This document shows positions 23,685 to 36,419 of a DNA stretch of 64,000 bases, piece after piece. Both the position numbers and the translations under genes were made by a program. The stretch is from Epiperipatus broadwayi (lineage: Eukaryota; Onychophora; Udeonychophora; Euonychophora; Peripatidae). The stretch is taken from contig JAQFVV010000282.1 in the NCBI GenBank assembly GCA_028023455.1, forward strand, positions 899,713-963,712. Direction: 5' to 3'. A model generated the notes under the pieces. It ran no database searches. It was not told the origin of the DNA and saw nothing but the letters and a program-made list of their open reading frames with translations. Position 1 is the stretch's first letter; every line of letters starts with the position of its first letter.

Positions 23685-25000
23685 TCATCATCATCAACCA
23701 TTGTCAATCCACTGCAGGATGGCCTCTCCAAGCTCAAACCATCTATGATCTTTAGCTTCTCTTCTCCACAGCATCCCTGCACACTTTCTTATTCATCCAT
23801 CCATCTCACAAGTGGTCTCTTTCTGGGTCTTTTACAATTTCTTGGAATCCACTTTAAGATTTCAATTGTCCATCTATTATCATCTCTTCTAGCAGTATGT
23901 CCAGCCCAATTCCACTTCAGTCTTTTAATTTTTTCAATGAGGTTACCCATATATTGCATTTTTGATTTCATTACTCCCAACATGCATCTCTCTATACTTC
24001 TTTGAGTGGTCTGAAGTCTTTGTATTGCTCTTCTATTAAGTGTTCAAGTCTCAGATCCATAAGTAAGAGCTGGTAAAACACATTTATTAAAAAACTTCCT
24101 TTTCAAACACATAGGTATATTTCCTTTTAGTATCAAGTTATTTCTACCAAAAGCACTCCAACCAAGTTTAATTCTATGATTAATTTCATCCATTATGTTT
24201 CCACCTGTATTAATAATCTGACCAAAGTATTTGTAACTGTTAACTTCTTCTAACTCATCATAATCAATCTTTATTGTCATATTTTGAGAAAATCCATTAA
24301 ACATTACTTTAGTCTTTTTAACATTTATCTTTAGTCCTACTTTCATCTGATAACTCCTGCAACATTTCCTGCAGCTCTAAAGCATTATTTGCAAACGCAA
24401 CTACATCATCTGCAAAATCTAAATGACTTAAATAATCTCCATTTACTTTCACTCCTTTAACTTCCCATTTTAATCCACAAAATACTTTTTGCAGCAGTGC
24501 TGTAAAAATTTTTGGAGATATGGAGTCACCCTGTCTTACAGCCTTCTCAATGTAATCTAATTGTTGCTATTGCATTTTTATAAATATTCTTCAAAATATG
24601 ACAATATCCTGGATCTATACCTTAATGATCCAATGCTTTAATCACTGAAGAAATGCTTATAGAATCAAATACCTTTTCATAATCTACAAATCCAAAGCAT
24701 AATGGCAACTCATATTCATTTGTCCTTTCTATAACTTCTCTCAGTACCTGGATAAAACTACTTTTAAATCCAGCTTGTTCTCTTGATTGGTGGAAATCCA
24801 ATGTTCTCTGTAGACGAGTTGTAATTATCTTGGTAAAAATGTTGTATAAAACTGATAAAAGGCTGATAGGTCTGTAATTTCTAATATCTTCTTTATTAAT
24901 ACTGCATTCTTCCAATCATCTTAATAAATTTTTTATGTACCTGCTTCTATAAGCAATATCATAAATCATCTCTCAATAACCATTTATTCTTCTCGATTAT
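23685..25000 (-). mobile_element. RTE-like LINE, RT domain to 3' tail (decayed)
   Basis: On the - strand, 24915-24622 reads NYRPISLLSVLYNIFTKII, then EQAGF and GFVDYEKVFDS (RT blocks). Near 24420-24350 comes ADDVVAFANNA, the catalytic ADD box. 24346-24044 has KVGLKINVKKTKVMFNG, then YKYFG and a YGSET end. Finally 23983-23789 has GHTARRDDNRWTIEILK, then RPRKRPLVRWMDE. This order is that of the animal endonuclease/RT LINEs often annotated as craniofacial-development-protein-like. The 3' end is a (ATG)n tail (23685-23697 region), typical of RTE-type elements. Frameshifts separate the frames, so it is inactive. It is the best-preserved RT copy here. Confidence 0.88.
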
Positions 25001-26000
25001 TACAATACTGGTTTTTAGATAACAGCGTTATTCTTTCTTTTTTTTAAATCAGTTTTTGTTGTCTTAATTTTAAAATCAAATTGTATCACAAGTTGCATAT
25101 GTTAAAAATGTATATTATATAAAGTTCAGTGTTATTACAGTTTCATATATTTGAAGGAAGACTTGGAATCAAATGGTCACAAATACAAAATGGGGAGGGG
25201 GGAATAAATGCTTATAAAACTTTAGAAAAATACATAAGTGCACAGATTCTGTACAATGAAAATTTTAATGAAACAATATCAGTCACACACATACACAAAA
25301 CATTTTGGTTTGCTTGAAGAAAAAAAAGTTGTCGCAAAGATTGTATTTAAAAGTTTGGTTTCACAAATTAAGTAACAATTTCTTAAAAAATAGTGTATAA
25401 CTAGAATGAATAACCTAAACAAATCAATTGGATTTAAATAAAAAGTCCATTATGGGTCAATTTCAGACATCTAATTCACATGCAGAATCTTCGTAATTTC
25501 TTGCAAGCATCACAAAATGCTTGCATAAAAATGTAATTTTCTTTCCTATAACTGACTTCTATGGCACTGTTATTCATATTAATGGACAAACCAGTTACTT
25601 TCTATCAAAATAGTATCTACAAAGTTTTTTGCCAGAAAAACTTTAATTCAGAATTTCTCTTACGTCTGTACGACTTTTTAAAAAAATCCCTAGTTCTGCT
25701 TATTACTAATCATTTTTAAATCTCTGTCTATATTTAGATCTTATGGTATAATCGTTGATATATTCATTTGGCATCCACATGATCTACACAGAGTTTCCAT
25801 ACGAACTTTGGATATTACTTAGAGGGTCATCCAATAATTGGTCAGTTAATTAGGACTTGGCTGTTTTTGACTTATGATTTATTTAAGGCCATTTACTTTT
25901 GATTTACATTTTACATAAAGCACCTATTTTATATTAATAACTTACATTAAAACTTGCATTAGCAAAACTGGAAAATACATGAAAACCCTATTCCATTCCC
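25001..26000. other. No feature seen
   Basis: AT-rich intronic sequence without repeats that I can match elsewhere in the window. Confidence 0.5.
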
Positions 26001-26011
26001 AGCTTTATATA

Positions 26012-26313
26012 CAAATATTAAATCACCCCACATAGTTACAAAATTCAGTGCTGCCCTCTGTGAAATAAATATATTAAAGTCCATATTTTAAAATAGCCAG
26101 CTCAAAATGATACCACTATCGAAACCTGAACTAATTCAAACAAAGAGAGTGAAAAGTATGCAGTTTCAAAGTGGTATCATTTTGATCTGGCTATTTTAAA
26201 ACGCGGACTCTAATATATTTATTTCACAGAGAGTGGTGCTGAATTTCGTAAGTATATAGGGTGATTTAGTATTTGGATATTTATTTTAGTTTAGTGTGAA
26301 GCACTGGGATTAT
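26012..26313. mobile_element. Foldback with one-sided tail and 11-bp target duplication
   Basis: Arms aatcaccccacatagttaca, tgccctctgtgaaataaata, ttttaaaatagccagctcaa, atgataccacta pair across a ~50-bp loop. A right-only tail runs to about 26313. AGCTTTATATA flanks it at 26001-26011 and 26314-26324. Confidence 0.78.
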
Positions 26314-26414
26314 AGCTTTATATATATATATTGAACCTGTAGTAAAAAGTAAAATAATATTCCACAACAATTTGTGAACAATTAACAATTATTACAATGT
26401 TAAATATTTAATTA

Positions 26415-27315
26415 TATAAGGGTGTTAAACACAGACTTTGAAGTCCCTTCAGCTATCCTACTCTATCTCATACAACTGGAACACATGACCACACACATGT
26501 GAAAAAAAATTTATCTCCGATATATATATATTGTGCTGAACCAATACTCATCAGGTGGTCCAGATCATCATCTCCCACATATATATATATATATAATCAG
26601 TGCTCAGTTTATATTAAGATAGAAGAAAATCTTCAAACTTTTATGGAGAGGCTTCAATCTACTCCATCCTCCATCTCTTCAGCGGATCCATACCATTGAA
26701 AATCGGATGGAATGCCCCAATCCCTTTTTGATGCTAATATTATTGTCATACCCATGTTGACTTTAAATCACTCTGATGGCTCTATGCATAAGAGATCAGA
26801 GTGACTTAGAGTCAAAATGGGCATGACAATATTGGCATCAACAAGGGATTTGCACAAAGGAATCAGAGTGGCTTAAAGTCAACACGCGAATGATAATAAT
26901 ATTGGCATCAACAAGATATTTGGGTGTTCAAACATCAAATTTTCAATGGTATGGTCCTATACATGAAGGGTCAGAATGACTTAAAGTCAATATATGCATG
27001 ACAATAATATCAGCATCAACAAGGAATTTGGGTGTTCCATCATCAGTTTTTAATAGTAGGGATGGCTGAAGAGTTGGAAGATAAAGTAGATTGAAGCCTG
27101 TCCATAAAGTTTAAGTATTTGCTATCTTAATATAAACTGAGCATTGACTATATGTGTGTGGAGATGATAATCTGGACCAACTGATGAGTGCTGGTTCAGC
27201 ATGAAATACTTATATTGAAGATCATTTATCTTTTTCACATGTGTGTGGTCATGTGCATCAGTTTATGAGAGAGCAGATAGCTGAAATGAGCTTGAAAGTC
27301 TGTGTTCAAATCCCT
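26415..27315. mobile_element. Family B inverted dimer with a triplicated core
   Basis: The left arm begins aacacagactttgaagtccc and the right arm ends gaaagtctgtgttcaaatcc. Inside the right arm, a segment with cagagtgacttagagtcaa and tattggcatcaacaaggga occurs three times (about 26797, 26868 and 26961). The outer boundaries are palindromic (ttatataa on both sides), so the target duplication is ambiguous. Confidence 0.75.
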
Positions 27316-27654
27316 TATATAATTAATCTAAAACTACACGTATATAAATTATATTTGGCCAAATATAGACTAAACTGCATCAGTAGAGCCTTACAAGTCA
27401 ATGGAATCTCAGAGCTTTAACTAGTCAGCCAACAGAAAAAAATATATAGTATAAACATTATTTAGATTGGATGTCATTGAGAAGGACATATGTGCACAAT
27501 TCTTAATTTTTAGCATTTGGGCACACATGTAACCATCAGATTCATGGATCTGTAGTGCCCTCATTTTTGTTTTAAATCCGCATATTAATCTTCTTATAAT
27601 ATTTGAATACAAGTATAATTTATGTACTTGAAGTTTGATTATGTAATTATAGGT

Positions 27655-27803
27655 GATTTGAACATAGACTTTCAAACTCCTTTCAGCTATCCACCATCTC
27701 ATACAATCAATACCTCTGATCACATGTGAAAAAAATACCTAATCTCCAATATATATATATATTGCTGAACCAGCATTCATCAATTAGTCCAGATCATTAT
27801 CTC

Positions 27804-27805
<2 letters not shown>
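27655..27805 (-). repeat. Family B single arm ending in a TA microsatellite
   Basis: Reads gatttgaacatagactttca, tccaccatctcatacaatca, gctgaaccagcattcatca and tccagatcattatctcccat, then passes into (TA)n. Confidence 0.75.

Positions 27806-27875
<70 letters not shown>
27806..27875. repeat. (TA)n microsatellite, ~70 bp
   Basis: A pure ta run at the end of a family B arm. The family arms in other copies end in short atatata runs (for example 26580), so expansion from that seed is likely. Confidence 0.95.
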
Positions 27876-27878
<3 letters not shown>

Positions 27879-28264
27879 AATCTTATAGTTAGGCTTGATG
27901 TTCATAAAGCCATATTTTATCAGTCTATTAACTAAAAATTTTAAATTTTAATCAATTGTAATCTTAATTATTTAAATTTGTTATTTGAATCAGCAATGTG
28001 GTCTAATGGTTTTTAATTTCAATGGATGAAAATAGATAAACTTAGATAAATCTTTCAAGGATAGTAAATTATCAGATTGTTCAACATATATACCAGCTGT
28101 GTGTGAGCATGCTCAGATACAATTTGACAGATAAATTAATTTCAATATTATATAATAATTCAATATTATTTTAAATAAAATCATGCAATTATTTCAATTT
28201 TTGCTGTTAACCCTATCGTATTTAGCTATTTCTGATGTTTTTCTTGGTCTCACATGTTTATGTA

Positions 28265-28645
28265 AAATATATGATAAAATCAGAAAGTAACAAATTTAAC
28301 TTCATTTGATATTCTTATTTATTACTGAAATAAATTTTAAATGTTCACATTTTGTTTCTGTAAATATTTAAAAAATGAGAATGTAATCAAAACAAAGACT
28401 TTATACATCATCATTTCTAAAAAAATTATTTTCAATTTATGTCAATGTAAAATATATGATAAAATGATTATTACTTATCAGAAATTAACAAATTTACTTC
28501 CTTTGATAGATATTCTTGTTTACTACTGAAATAAATTTTAAATGTTCGCATTTTGTTTCTGTAAATATTAAAAAAATGAGACCATAATCAAAACAAAGAC
28601 ATTATATGTCATTGTTTCTAGAAAAATTATTTTCAGTTTATAAAA
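28265..28645 (+). repeat. Diverged tandem duplication of ~185 bp
   Basis: aaaatatatgataaaatcag at 28265 and aaaatatatgataaaatgat at 28449 start two copies. Shared blocks are ctgaaataaattttaaatgt, cattttgtttctgtaaatat, aatcaaaacaaagac and aaaattattttca. Confidence 0.88.
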
Positions 28646-29892
28646 TCAACAAAATCTTCTGTTTCTGAATATTTTTAAAAACTTGAATGAATGATTATTT
28701 ATTTCTCTAATATCTAACAAATTGCTTTAAAAGTTTAAATTTTTTAAATATTTATTGCAAAATTGTGATTATTTTCTTCCTTGTAAATATAAATAGATTC
28801 TTTACATCATAGCAAGTCTCCAAATTTGCTTGAGGCCATATTTATGTTAGCTGCTAATATAACATTATATTTTTGAAAATAAAGTATTTCAAGTCAAAAT
28901 AAGTTATTAATAATTTATATTTGTTGATATCTAATAAATATAGTGTAAATTATTTTTAAAAAAAAATCTAAAACCATAATAAATTCACAAATAAACATGT
29001 TTTTGAGTCATTGGAAATTTCGATGTCTTAAAACACCAAATGTTTTACAGCCTTGGCAACACATGATGGCTGATCATGTCAGGGCAGGGCTTATGTCTAT
29101 TGTTAGAGCAGGATTTTTGAATTTCACAGGTGTTTTGCAGAAAGTTCAGGCAAAAAATTTATTATAATAAAATATACCATTTTACACACATTTTCACGTA
29201 TAATACTTTCGGAAAAATTCACCAGGGGGTGAATTGACTAAAAGACATATTTCTCTGTTGTTTGAAGTGGGTTAAATAATAGCTTATAAAACAACTTAAA
29301 ATTATTTTGTTTTAAACTAAGTAATAATTAATAATTGAATATTTTTTACTGTGTTCTAAAATATTAGTACAAAATTCAATTAATTATAACCAAAGTTTAA
29401 GGGTGGAGATTTGCAAATTTTATGCAGATATCTCTAATGACAATCAAGAATTTGATTGGTTTATTGGTTTACAGTCAGCCCCTTGGCTAAAAGTTTATAA
29501 ATAGGCTAGTAAAAACTTGATGAGAGGAATAATCTTAAAAAGAAGATGGAGATCATTTCCAACTGGCAAGGAAATTTCTTTTGTTTAAAGTATAGAAATT
29601 GTTTGAAATTTACTATTTTCTGTAGTGAAAAGTACAAATTATTTGTTATTATTAATTAATAAACTATAAAGTAAATTTTCAAGTACCCTGTATTCATAAG
29701 CAAACACCTTCTGACTATTAACCAGCAGTTTGAAGATTAAAATTCACAATACCAAAAGCTGAATCTAAAAAAATGGCTTCCAAAAATAGATTCAACTATA
29801 TGGATCTTGAATTCATAAGCATAAATTTTCATAAATTGTCTTGCAATTATTTCATTGATAACAGCCATAAAATAGATAATAAATGTTATGAA
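28646..29892. other. No feature seen
   Basis: AT-rich intronic sequence between the tandem duplication and the 1.2-kb palindrome. Confidence 0.5.
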
Positions 29893-31095
29893 TTTAAACT
29901 TGGGTGCTTTTCTCACCTACTGGAAGAGCCACCAGATGACACTGCAGAACCACCAAGAAGTCTGCAGTTGATAAATTTTTTTAAAATATTCACTAAAAAT
30001 CGCTTAATTTTAGAAATGGTAGACCCCCCCCTCTGCACGAGAAATCAGTCAAAATCACTGAAATTGAAATGTATAATTGAAAAAAAAAACTATAATAAAA
30101 GCCTACGAAATTAAACAAAAACATACTAAATGTCAAAGCGATTTAAAAAAGAATCACTCTTCAGTTATCTAACTAACAGATAATAATTCAAACCTCATAT
30201 TAACCTGTAATAGCATCATTAGAGTTTAAATTCAGTTAATATGTTACTGTATTACTAGTTTATATCAAAAATTATTGCAAATACTCGGTTTAAATCGCAC
30301 ATATATAAAATCAACAAAACAGAAATAAAATAATCAGAATAGAAAATTGAAATTTAAAACAAAAGTTGATTAGAACATCTGAGGCGAGTAATATATAGAA
30401 AACCCCCCTCCTGCAGATAATAGAGTAACATATTAACTGAATTTAAACACTAATTATAAGTGTCATTAGAGTTTAAATTCAGTTAATATGTTACTCTATT
30501 ACTTGCGGGAGGGGGATTCTAAATATTACTCATCTCAGATATTCTAATCAACTTTTGTTTTAAATTTCAATTTTCTATTCCGATTATTTTGTTTTGTTGA
30601 TTTTATATATGTGCAATTTAAACCGAGTATTTGCAATAATTTTTGATATAAACTAGTAATACAGTAACATATTAACTGAATTTAAACTCTAATGATGCTA
30701 TTACAGGTTAATATGAGGTTTGAATTATTATCTGTTAGTTAGATAACTGAAGAGTGGTTCTTTTTGACATTTAGTATGTTTTTGTTTAATTTCGTAGTCT
30801 TTTATTGTAGTTTTTTTTTTTCAATTATACATTTCAATTTCAGCAATTTTGACAGATTTCTTATGTGTGGGGGAGGGGTCTACCATTTCTCAAATTTAGC
30901 GATTTTTTTTTTTTTACATTTCAATTTCAGCGATTTTGACCGATTTCTCGTGTGGCGGGGGAGTCTACCATTTCTAAAATTAAGCGATTTTTAGCGAATA
31001 TTTTAAAAAAAAATTATCAATTGCAGGCTTCTTGGTGGTTCTGCAGCATCACCTGGTGGCTTGTCCAGTAGGTGAGAAAAGCACCTAAATTTTTA
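29893..31095. repeat. 1.2-kb palindrome with ~550-bp arms
   Basis: Left arm from ggtgcttttctcacctactg through agccaccagatgacactgca, tagaaatggtagaccccccc and taatagcatcattagagttt to taacatattaactgaattta. The reverse complement follows from a centre near 30460, ending ccagtaggtgagaaaagcac. Arm divergence is low, with scattered indels. Two open frames, 29773-30114 and 30764-30994, are merely reflections of the two arms. Confidence 0.9.
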
Positions 31096-32923
31096 ATAGA
31101 ATAATTTTAGAATTTTCCTTTACAAAGTAAAATTAAAAACTATATTAAAAATTATTCATGACTCTTATTGCTGAATCTCATAATGGGATTTTATTAAAAT
31201 AAAATGCTGTTTTGAACTAGTCATTGGTTTCTACTTATTATAGAATGTACAGAATATGCTGGAAACAATTTAAATTATTTTATGTTTAAATTGATAATAA
31301 CTCGTATCAGTTTAAGTTTCATTAATTATGAACTAAACTTATATAAATGCTAAAGTTCTTAATGTATTTTGTTTAAATTCTTGATATTATACATCATAAA
31401 TTACCTCAAATTATGAAAAAACCAAATATGACTTTGCTGAGTTTTCAGCGGAATTGTAAAGATCATTAAATAAAATAGTATTTTGCCAATATTACTTCAC
31501 AGATCAACTTAATTCCAAATGTATAATTTGTCATATTAATAATATTGTGAATTTTAAAAGTACAATAGAATATTTTCTGGATAGTTTAATTATGCTTTAA
31601 ATTTAAATATCGCAATATTTTAAATCAATGTTTATCTTCAGCATTCCATGTTAAAATATTAAAAATTTTAAAAGAGATCGTAAGTATTTAGTGATTTGAC
31701 AATTCCCTTAATAATAATTTGATTGATGTTTACTTGATGTATCCAGAAAGTTATGATTCTGATGAAATACCTTGAAAATACATATTTACAAATATCTGTG
31801 AAAAATAATAAAAGTTATAATAATATTACGAGAGTAACTTTCATGCTAATTGCGTATTAGAAGTTTAACAGCAGAAGTTGATATTTTTTTTATAATTTAA
31901 TTAGTGCATACAAGAAGGAAAAATAGTTAATCATGATAGTTATAAAAGATAAATGTAATGAAAATTAATTACGATGTTATTAAATAGCAAAGAGCATTAT
32001 GAGGCCCTTAAAGGATTCTGCAGTTTTAAATCGTTGCTTTCAAGATTTTCCTTTCTTCACAGAAGAAACATGAAGAAACCTTATCTAACAATATTTTTTT
32101 TATTATTTTAATGTGTATGTTATTATAATTTTATGTACATTTAATATTCATAGGTCCAGCAGCCAGTTTGCTCATAAAATAAGAGGATCCAAAACAATTA
32201 GAATTGAATATAGGCTCACTGATAAAACAAAAAAGATTTGCAATAATATTTAGATTTAAGAATAGGTTTATATTTAAAAGTGATCACAAGGAAAGGTAAA
32301 ATCAGTTTAAGATATATTGTTAAACTTTATTATGTTTTTTTTTTTTGATGTCTTCTTAGTAAAGCTGCAATTACTAAATAATCACAAAAGGTAAATTCAA
32401 GTTTGGTTAAATCTAGGCATATTTAATATTATGTTCTATATTTCATTATGCAATTTGTTACCACTAATAATTGTTACCAATTAAAAACCACTTTTGAGTT
32501 GATAATTACTATTTTAATTTTCATGTATTAATTGTTGATTATATTCCGTTTGTTTGATGTTCATATTTATATGATAGACATTATTTATTACAAGGTTTGT
32601 TTGTTGCTATGTTAGATAATTATGATATTATGCATTGCTATATTTGTTGTTTGCTTTTATATCCATGCCATATCACATGAAGCATACTTTTTTCCTTACC
32701 CTGTGTGAAACGTCATCATGGGTGAATCATGAATGATACCCATGGACTTTTTAATCAATGCCTATATTGTTATGAAGAATTTTTGTGTATTTTCTTAACT
32801 AAGTGATTAACCACACCTTTTCTCCTCAGATCCTTATAGGTAGACCATCTGTAGTCGTGGAATGTGATCCAGGTTATTTATTTACTTATTTGCCTTGGCT
32901 CAGTACTGTTATACTCATGGATA
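31096..32923. other. No feature seen
   Basis: AT-rich intronic sequence; no frame above background and no matched repeat. Confidence 0.5.
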
Positions 32924-34033
32924 CATCTGGGTCTCGTTTTACACGATAGATAGGTTCCTCAGAAAACACGCGCAAACGAAATTGCGCAAAAATAGACGTA
33001 ACTTACATTGAAAAAGGGGGGATGTGGTCTGTGATTTTTCAAAATTCGTGTAAAAGCAAAGCACCAATGTAAAATTACTTTAAAATTCGCACAAAAAAAA
33101 TATAAGGAAATAAAATATGACTAATAAAAAATTTCAAATTTGAAAAAAATTGATACAAGACAAACTTTTTTTAACTATAATATTTAATTTTATTCAAAAT
33201 AATATATTTTTATGCATAATTTACAGTACGATAATTTACATTTTTTTATACACATTTTAATTATTATTGCTATTTGCGGAAACACACGTTCGTTTGCACT
33301 CTCATGTTGTGTTAATGTTTTTCTGTTGACAACGCAATTAGTAATTAATCTTTGAGACAATGATTTTATTGATTGTTTATGAACTTAGACTTATGATAAT
33401 ATAAAGACATTTATTCACCAGTGCTGGGAAAAATTTAATTAAAACTAACAACTAAAAATTAAATTCTTATTTTTGTCTTAAATTTTCAATTCCGTTTAAA
33501 AATCAAATTTCACATCAGATTATTTCAAGTCGCCGTAAGTAATTTTTAAATTGTTAATTACAATTAAAAATCAGATTTTAATTTTTAATTGTCAAATTTA
33601 ATTGTGCCCACTGCTATTACTCACCTTTTAAAAATAAACTTGTGGACACTAAATGATTAATAATTGATTACGTTCTTTTTTAAAAAGCAAAAACAGAATG
33701 TGATTTAAAATGCAAAATTAACACGCACAATGTTTGAACAAATTTACATTATAATCTTGTAAAATTTAATGTGTGTATACATAAAATGTGGAAATCATGA
33801 TTTTAATTTCATTATTGCATAAAATCTTATTATTATAAAGCACTGAAAATATTGAAATTACTAAGTTGAAAGTCGAATTCCAATAATGTGCTATTACTTT
33901 CAATATAACGTAACTGCGCGAAATTTATTATTTAAAGTAATAGCGCAATATCAGAGTTTGACTTCCAGTGAAACACGAATCGCGTAACTTCAAAATCGTG
34001 TTAAATAAGTCCATGTAAAAAGAGACCCAGGTG
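32924..34033. mobile_element. Tc1/mariner-type non-autonomous element, ~1.1 kb
   Basis: Left end catctgggtctcgttttaca and right end (reverse complement) cacctgggtctctttttaca are TIRs bounded by TA at 32922-32923 and 34034-34035. The interior is AT-rich with no transposase motif. It includes internal gcgcaa-bearing subterminal repeats near both ends. Confidence 0.75.
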
Positions 34034-34555
34034 TATATTGCATATGGCATTAAATTTCATTTCATTAATTCTTGATGGTTTAATATTTAATGACAATAAA
34101 ATCATCCTTGAGAAGGTATGAATTAGACATGTGAACTGTGTCAGCATCAGACAAACAACGATACAAAATAATAATATCCCTGTTAAATATTAGTTTATAA
34201 TGTATTTATTGTTTGCTATTCATAGTTAAGTATTAGGAAACCAAAATTTTCAATAGTATTATAGAAAACTTTTATGATATGATATTCCAGGAATCAAATG
34301 TAGAGTTGCAGTGATATTAATTTATTTTAAACAGATTAGAATATTACCAGTCCAACATTTTGCATAAATAGAATTAAGAAGTTATATAATCTTCTTAATA
34401 TGATAGAATGAGAATAATTATTAATACCTTAAAGAATATTCATTATTTTAAATTGCCTAGTATTAAGTATTACCAGCCTACCATTCAGTAGATAGGAACC
34501 TTGTAATTTTCATTTTTATATCTTAGTTTTAATAAAGAAATTTAATAAGCCGGTA
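34034..34555. other. Spacer between two TIR elements
   Basis: No feature recognised. Confidence 0.5.
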
Positions 34556-34563
34556 ATTATAAT

Positions 34564-35789
34564 GTAGTCAGGCATGGCCGCTTAATGGCATTCTGGCTCG
34601 CCAAAACACCTACAAATGCCGTTTACGAGGCCTGACTTACGGCTAAGAAAACATATGTTTATCTTAGACATTGCAGGTCATTCATGATGACATACACAGA
34701 AATAATACGGCCTATTTCTGCTTCGCGACAGTTACTGTGAACACACACACTTATCCTTTGTGTACAGTTTGATATGTGTGTGTGTAGTTTGAGTAGTAAC
34801 ATTTTTACAATATACGTTCCACAGTCTTTGTATTTATATTTAATTTAAGAAACCCGACTTTCTAGAAATTTTCCAAACGGCAACACCCTTATTTAGAGAA
34901 TGTGTACTGTGTAAAAGCTTGCCAACGAGATGTAACAACGAATTTGGCTGAGTTCGTGTGCAAAGTCTCGTTTCCACGTGAAATATCACGTTCTCTCATA
35001 AAATAGCTTCCAAACACATAACTTTCTCCCAGTTGCCGACAACAGCATTTTGTTGTCAAATACCAGTAATTTGAACTGTATGTTTGTTTATGCTGTCCCA
35101 AAAAAAGGCATTTGATCAGTTGATGTATTTTTTTTTTGTTTTGTTTTTGGTTATTGTTTGTAAACAATATTGCGTGGAGTTGGGAAAGTTTGTTTTGGTT
35201 GAGACCAAATTATGGCCCAAAACCTTTCCATTTGTTCCAAATTCGTAAATAAAAAGCAAGGGTGAAAAATAAAAAAATATATTGGTTTGAAAATTATACA
35301 CTTGTTTTGTTTTGTTATGTAGAAAGCAATATTTAAGTGAATCAAAAATGTATCAAAAGATGTCTTTTAATATAAATTAGTGATATAAATTAGAAACAAC
35401 CAAAAACATATAAAAATATGGTTAAAAGTTGTGCGTCAAAATTAAAAAATAAAGACATCGCGGAATAGCAGCAATCTATGAATCATTCCCCCCTCCCAAA
35501 AAAAAAAGTTTAAACTTATGTTTAAAAAATGGGAATGATGAAAATTTGTTAAAAAAACAGCGATTTAAAAAATAAAAGTTATTTTTTATAAATACAAAAT
35601 TAAACAATTTGTTTTTAAAAAGACAGGAAGAAAAAAAAAGTTATAGCAATCAATCAATTAATAACAAAAAATGGGAATAATGAAAATTTGTAAAATACAT
35701 TCACTGATTTAAAAATCGCGCATCCCGAAAACCGTACATTGTATTGTTTTTGGCTAGCAACAACGCCATCAAGCGGCCACGCCGACTAC
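34564..35789. mobile_element. TIR element with 8-bp target duplication
   Basis: Left end gtagtcaggcatggccgctt and right end (reverse complement) gtagtcggcgtggccgcttg continue alike for about 40 bp (…gctcgccaaaa / gctagccaaaa). Flanks are ATTATAAT (34556-34563) and GTTATAAT (35790-35797), an 8-bp duplication with one mismatch. TSDs of 8 bp fit hAT, P or Merlin types. Frames inside (for example - strand 35167-34889) show no recognisable transposase. Confidence 0.75.
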
Positions 35790-35797
35790 GTTATAAT

Positions 35798-36419
35798 TAT
35801 CAATAAACCTATATGTAGTAAATAAAATTAGTAAATGTGTAATAAGTTAGAAAATGTAAATTAAAGAATAAGTGTAAATAATAATACAGTAAAATGTTAT
35901 AATGTATCATAATTTGATTTTGATTTAAGGAGATATTCTTGCAATAGTATCAGAGTTATATCAATAAAGTATTTTTTTTTATAATTTCCTTTTTATAAGT
36001 TTGATAAAAGATTTTTTATTATTATTCTTTTGATTTTTTAATGTGTAAATATTGTAATTGTGATTAAAATATTTTAAGATTATCTAATGGCTAACATGAT
36101 TGTTATGTTTACATTGTTACTATGGATTTGTTTAGTTAATGTAAAGTTTAGAGTTTGTCTTTAGTATTAACAAAATGAGTTAGATACTCTTTAGTAATTC
36201 CATTTAGTAACATAACTTATCTTAATCTTCTACATTTGGATAGCCTTAAAATCCCTCTGGCTGATCGATATGCACTATGAAATTATTGATATTTAAAATT
36301 GTACGAACCCTGAGAAATTATTGATTAATAATTTTAAACTTTGATTTTGTTTTCTTGAACTACTTCGAAAAACAAATTGTGCTTAAATACCACGAACAGA
36401 TCCCTGGACTTATATATAC
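35798..36419. other. Possible 5' remnant of the Penelope element
   Basis: Precedes the readable RT C-terminus. No RT core motif was found on either strand. Confidence 0.4.

Noticed and set aside
27726-27935. Tyr-Ile repeat open frame
   Set aside because: It is the (TA)n tract joined to a family B arm.
29773-30114. 113-codon frame in the TLDc intron
   Set aside because: Most of it lies in a palindrome arm and mirrors the other arm; no domain.
34889-35167. THAP-like or transposase frame inside the 8-bp-TSD element
   Set aside because: I looked for C-x-C and F-P spacing on both strands and could not build a convincing domain.
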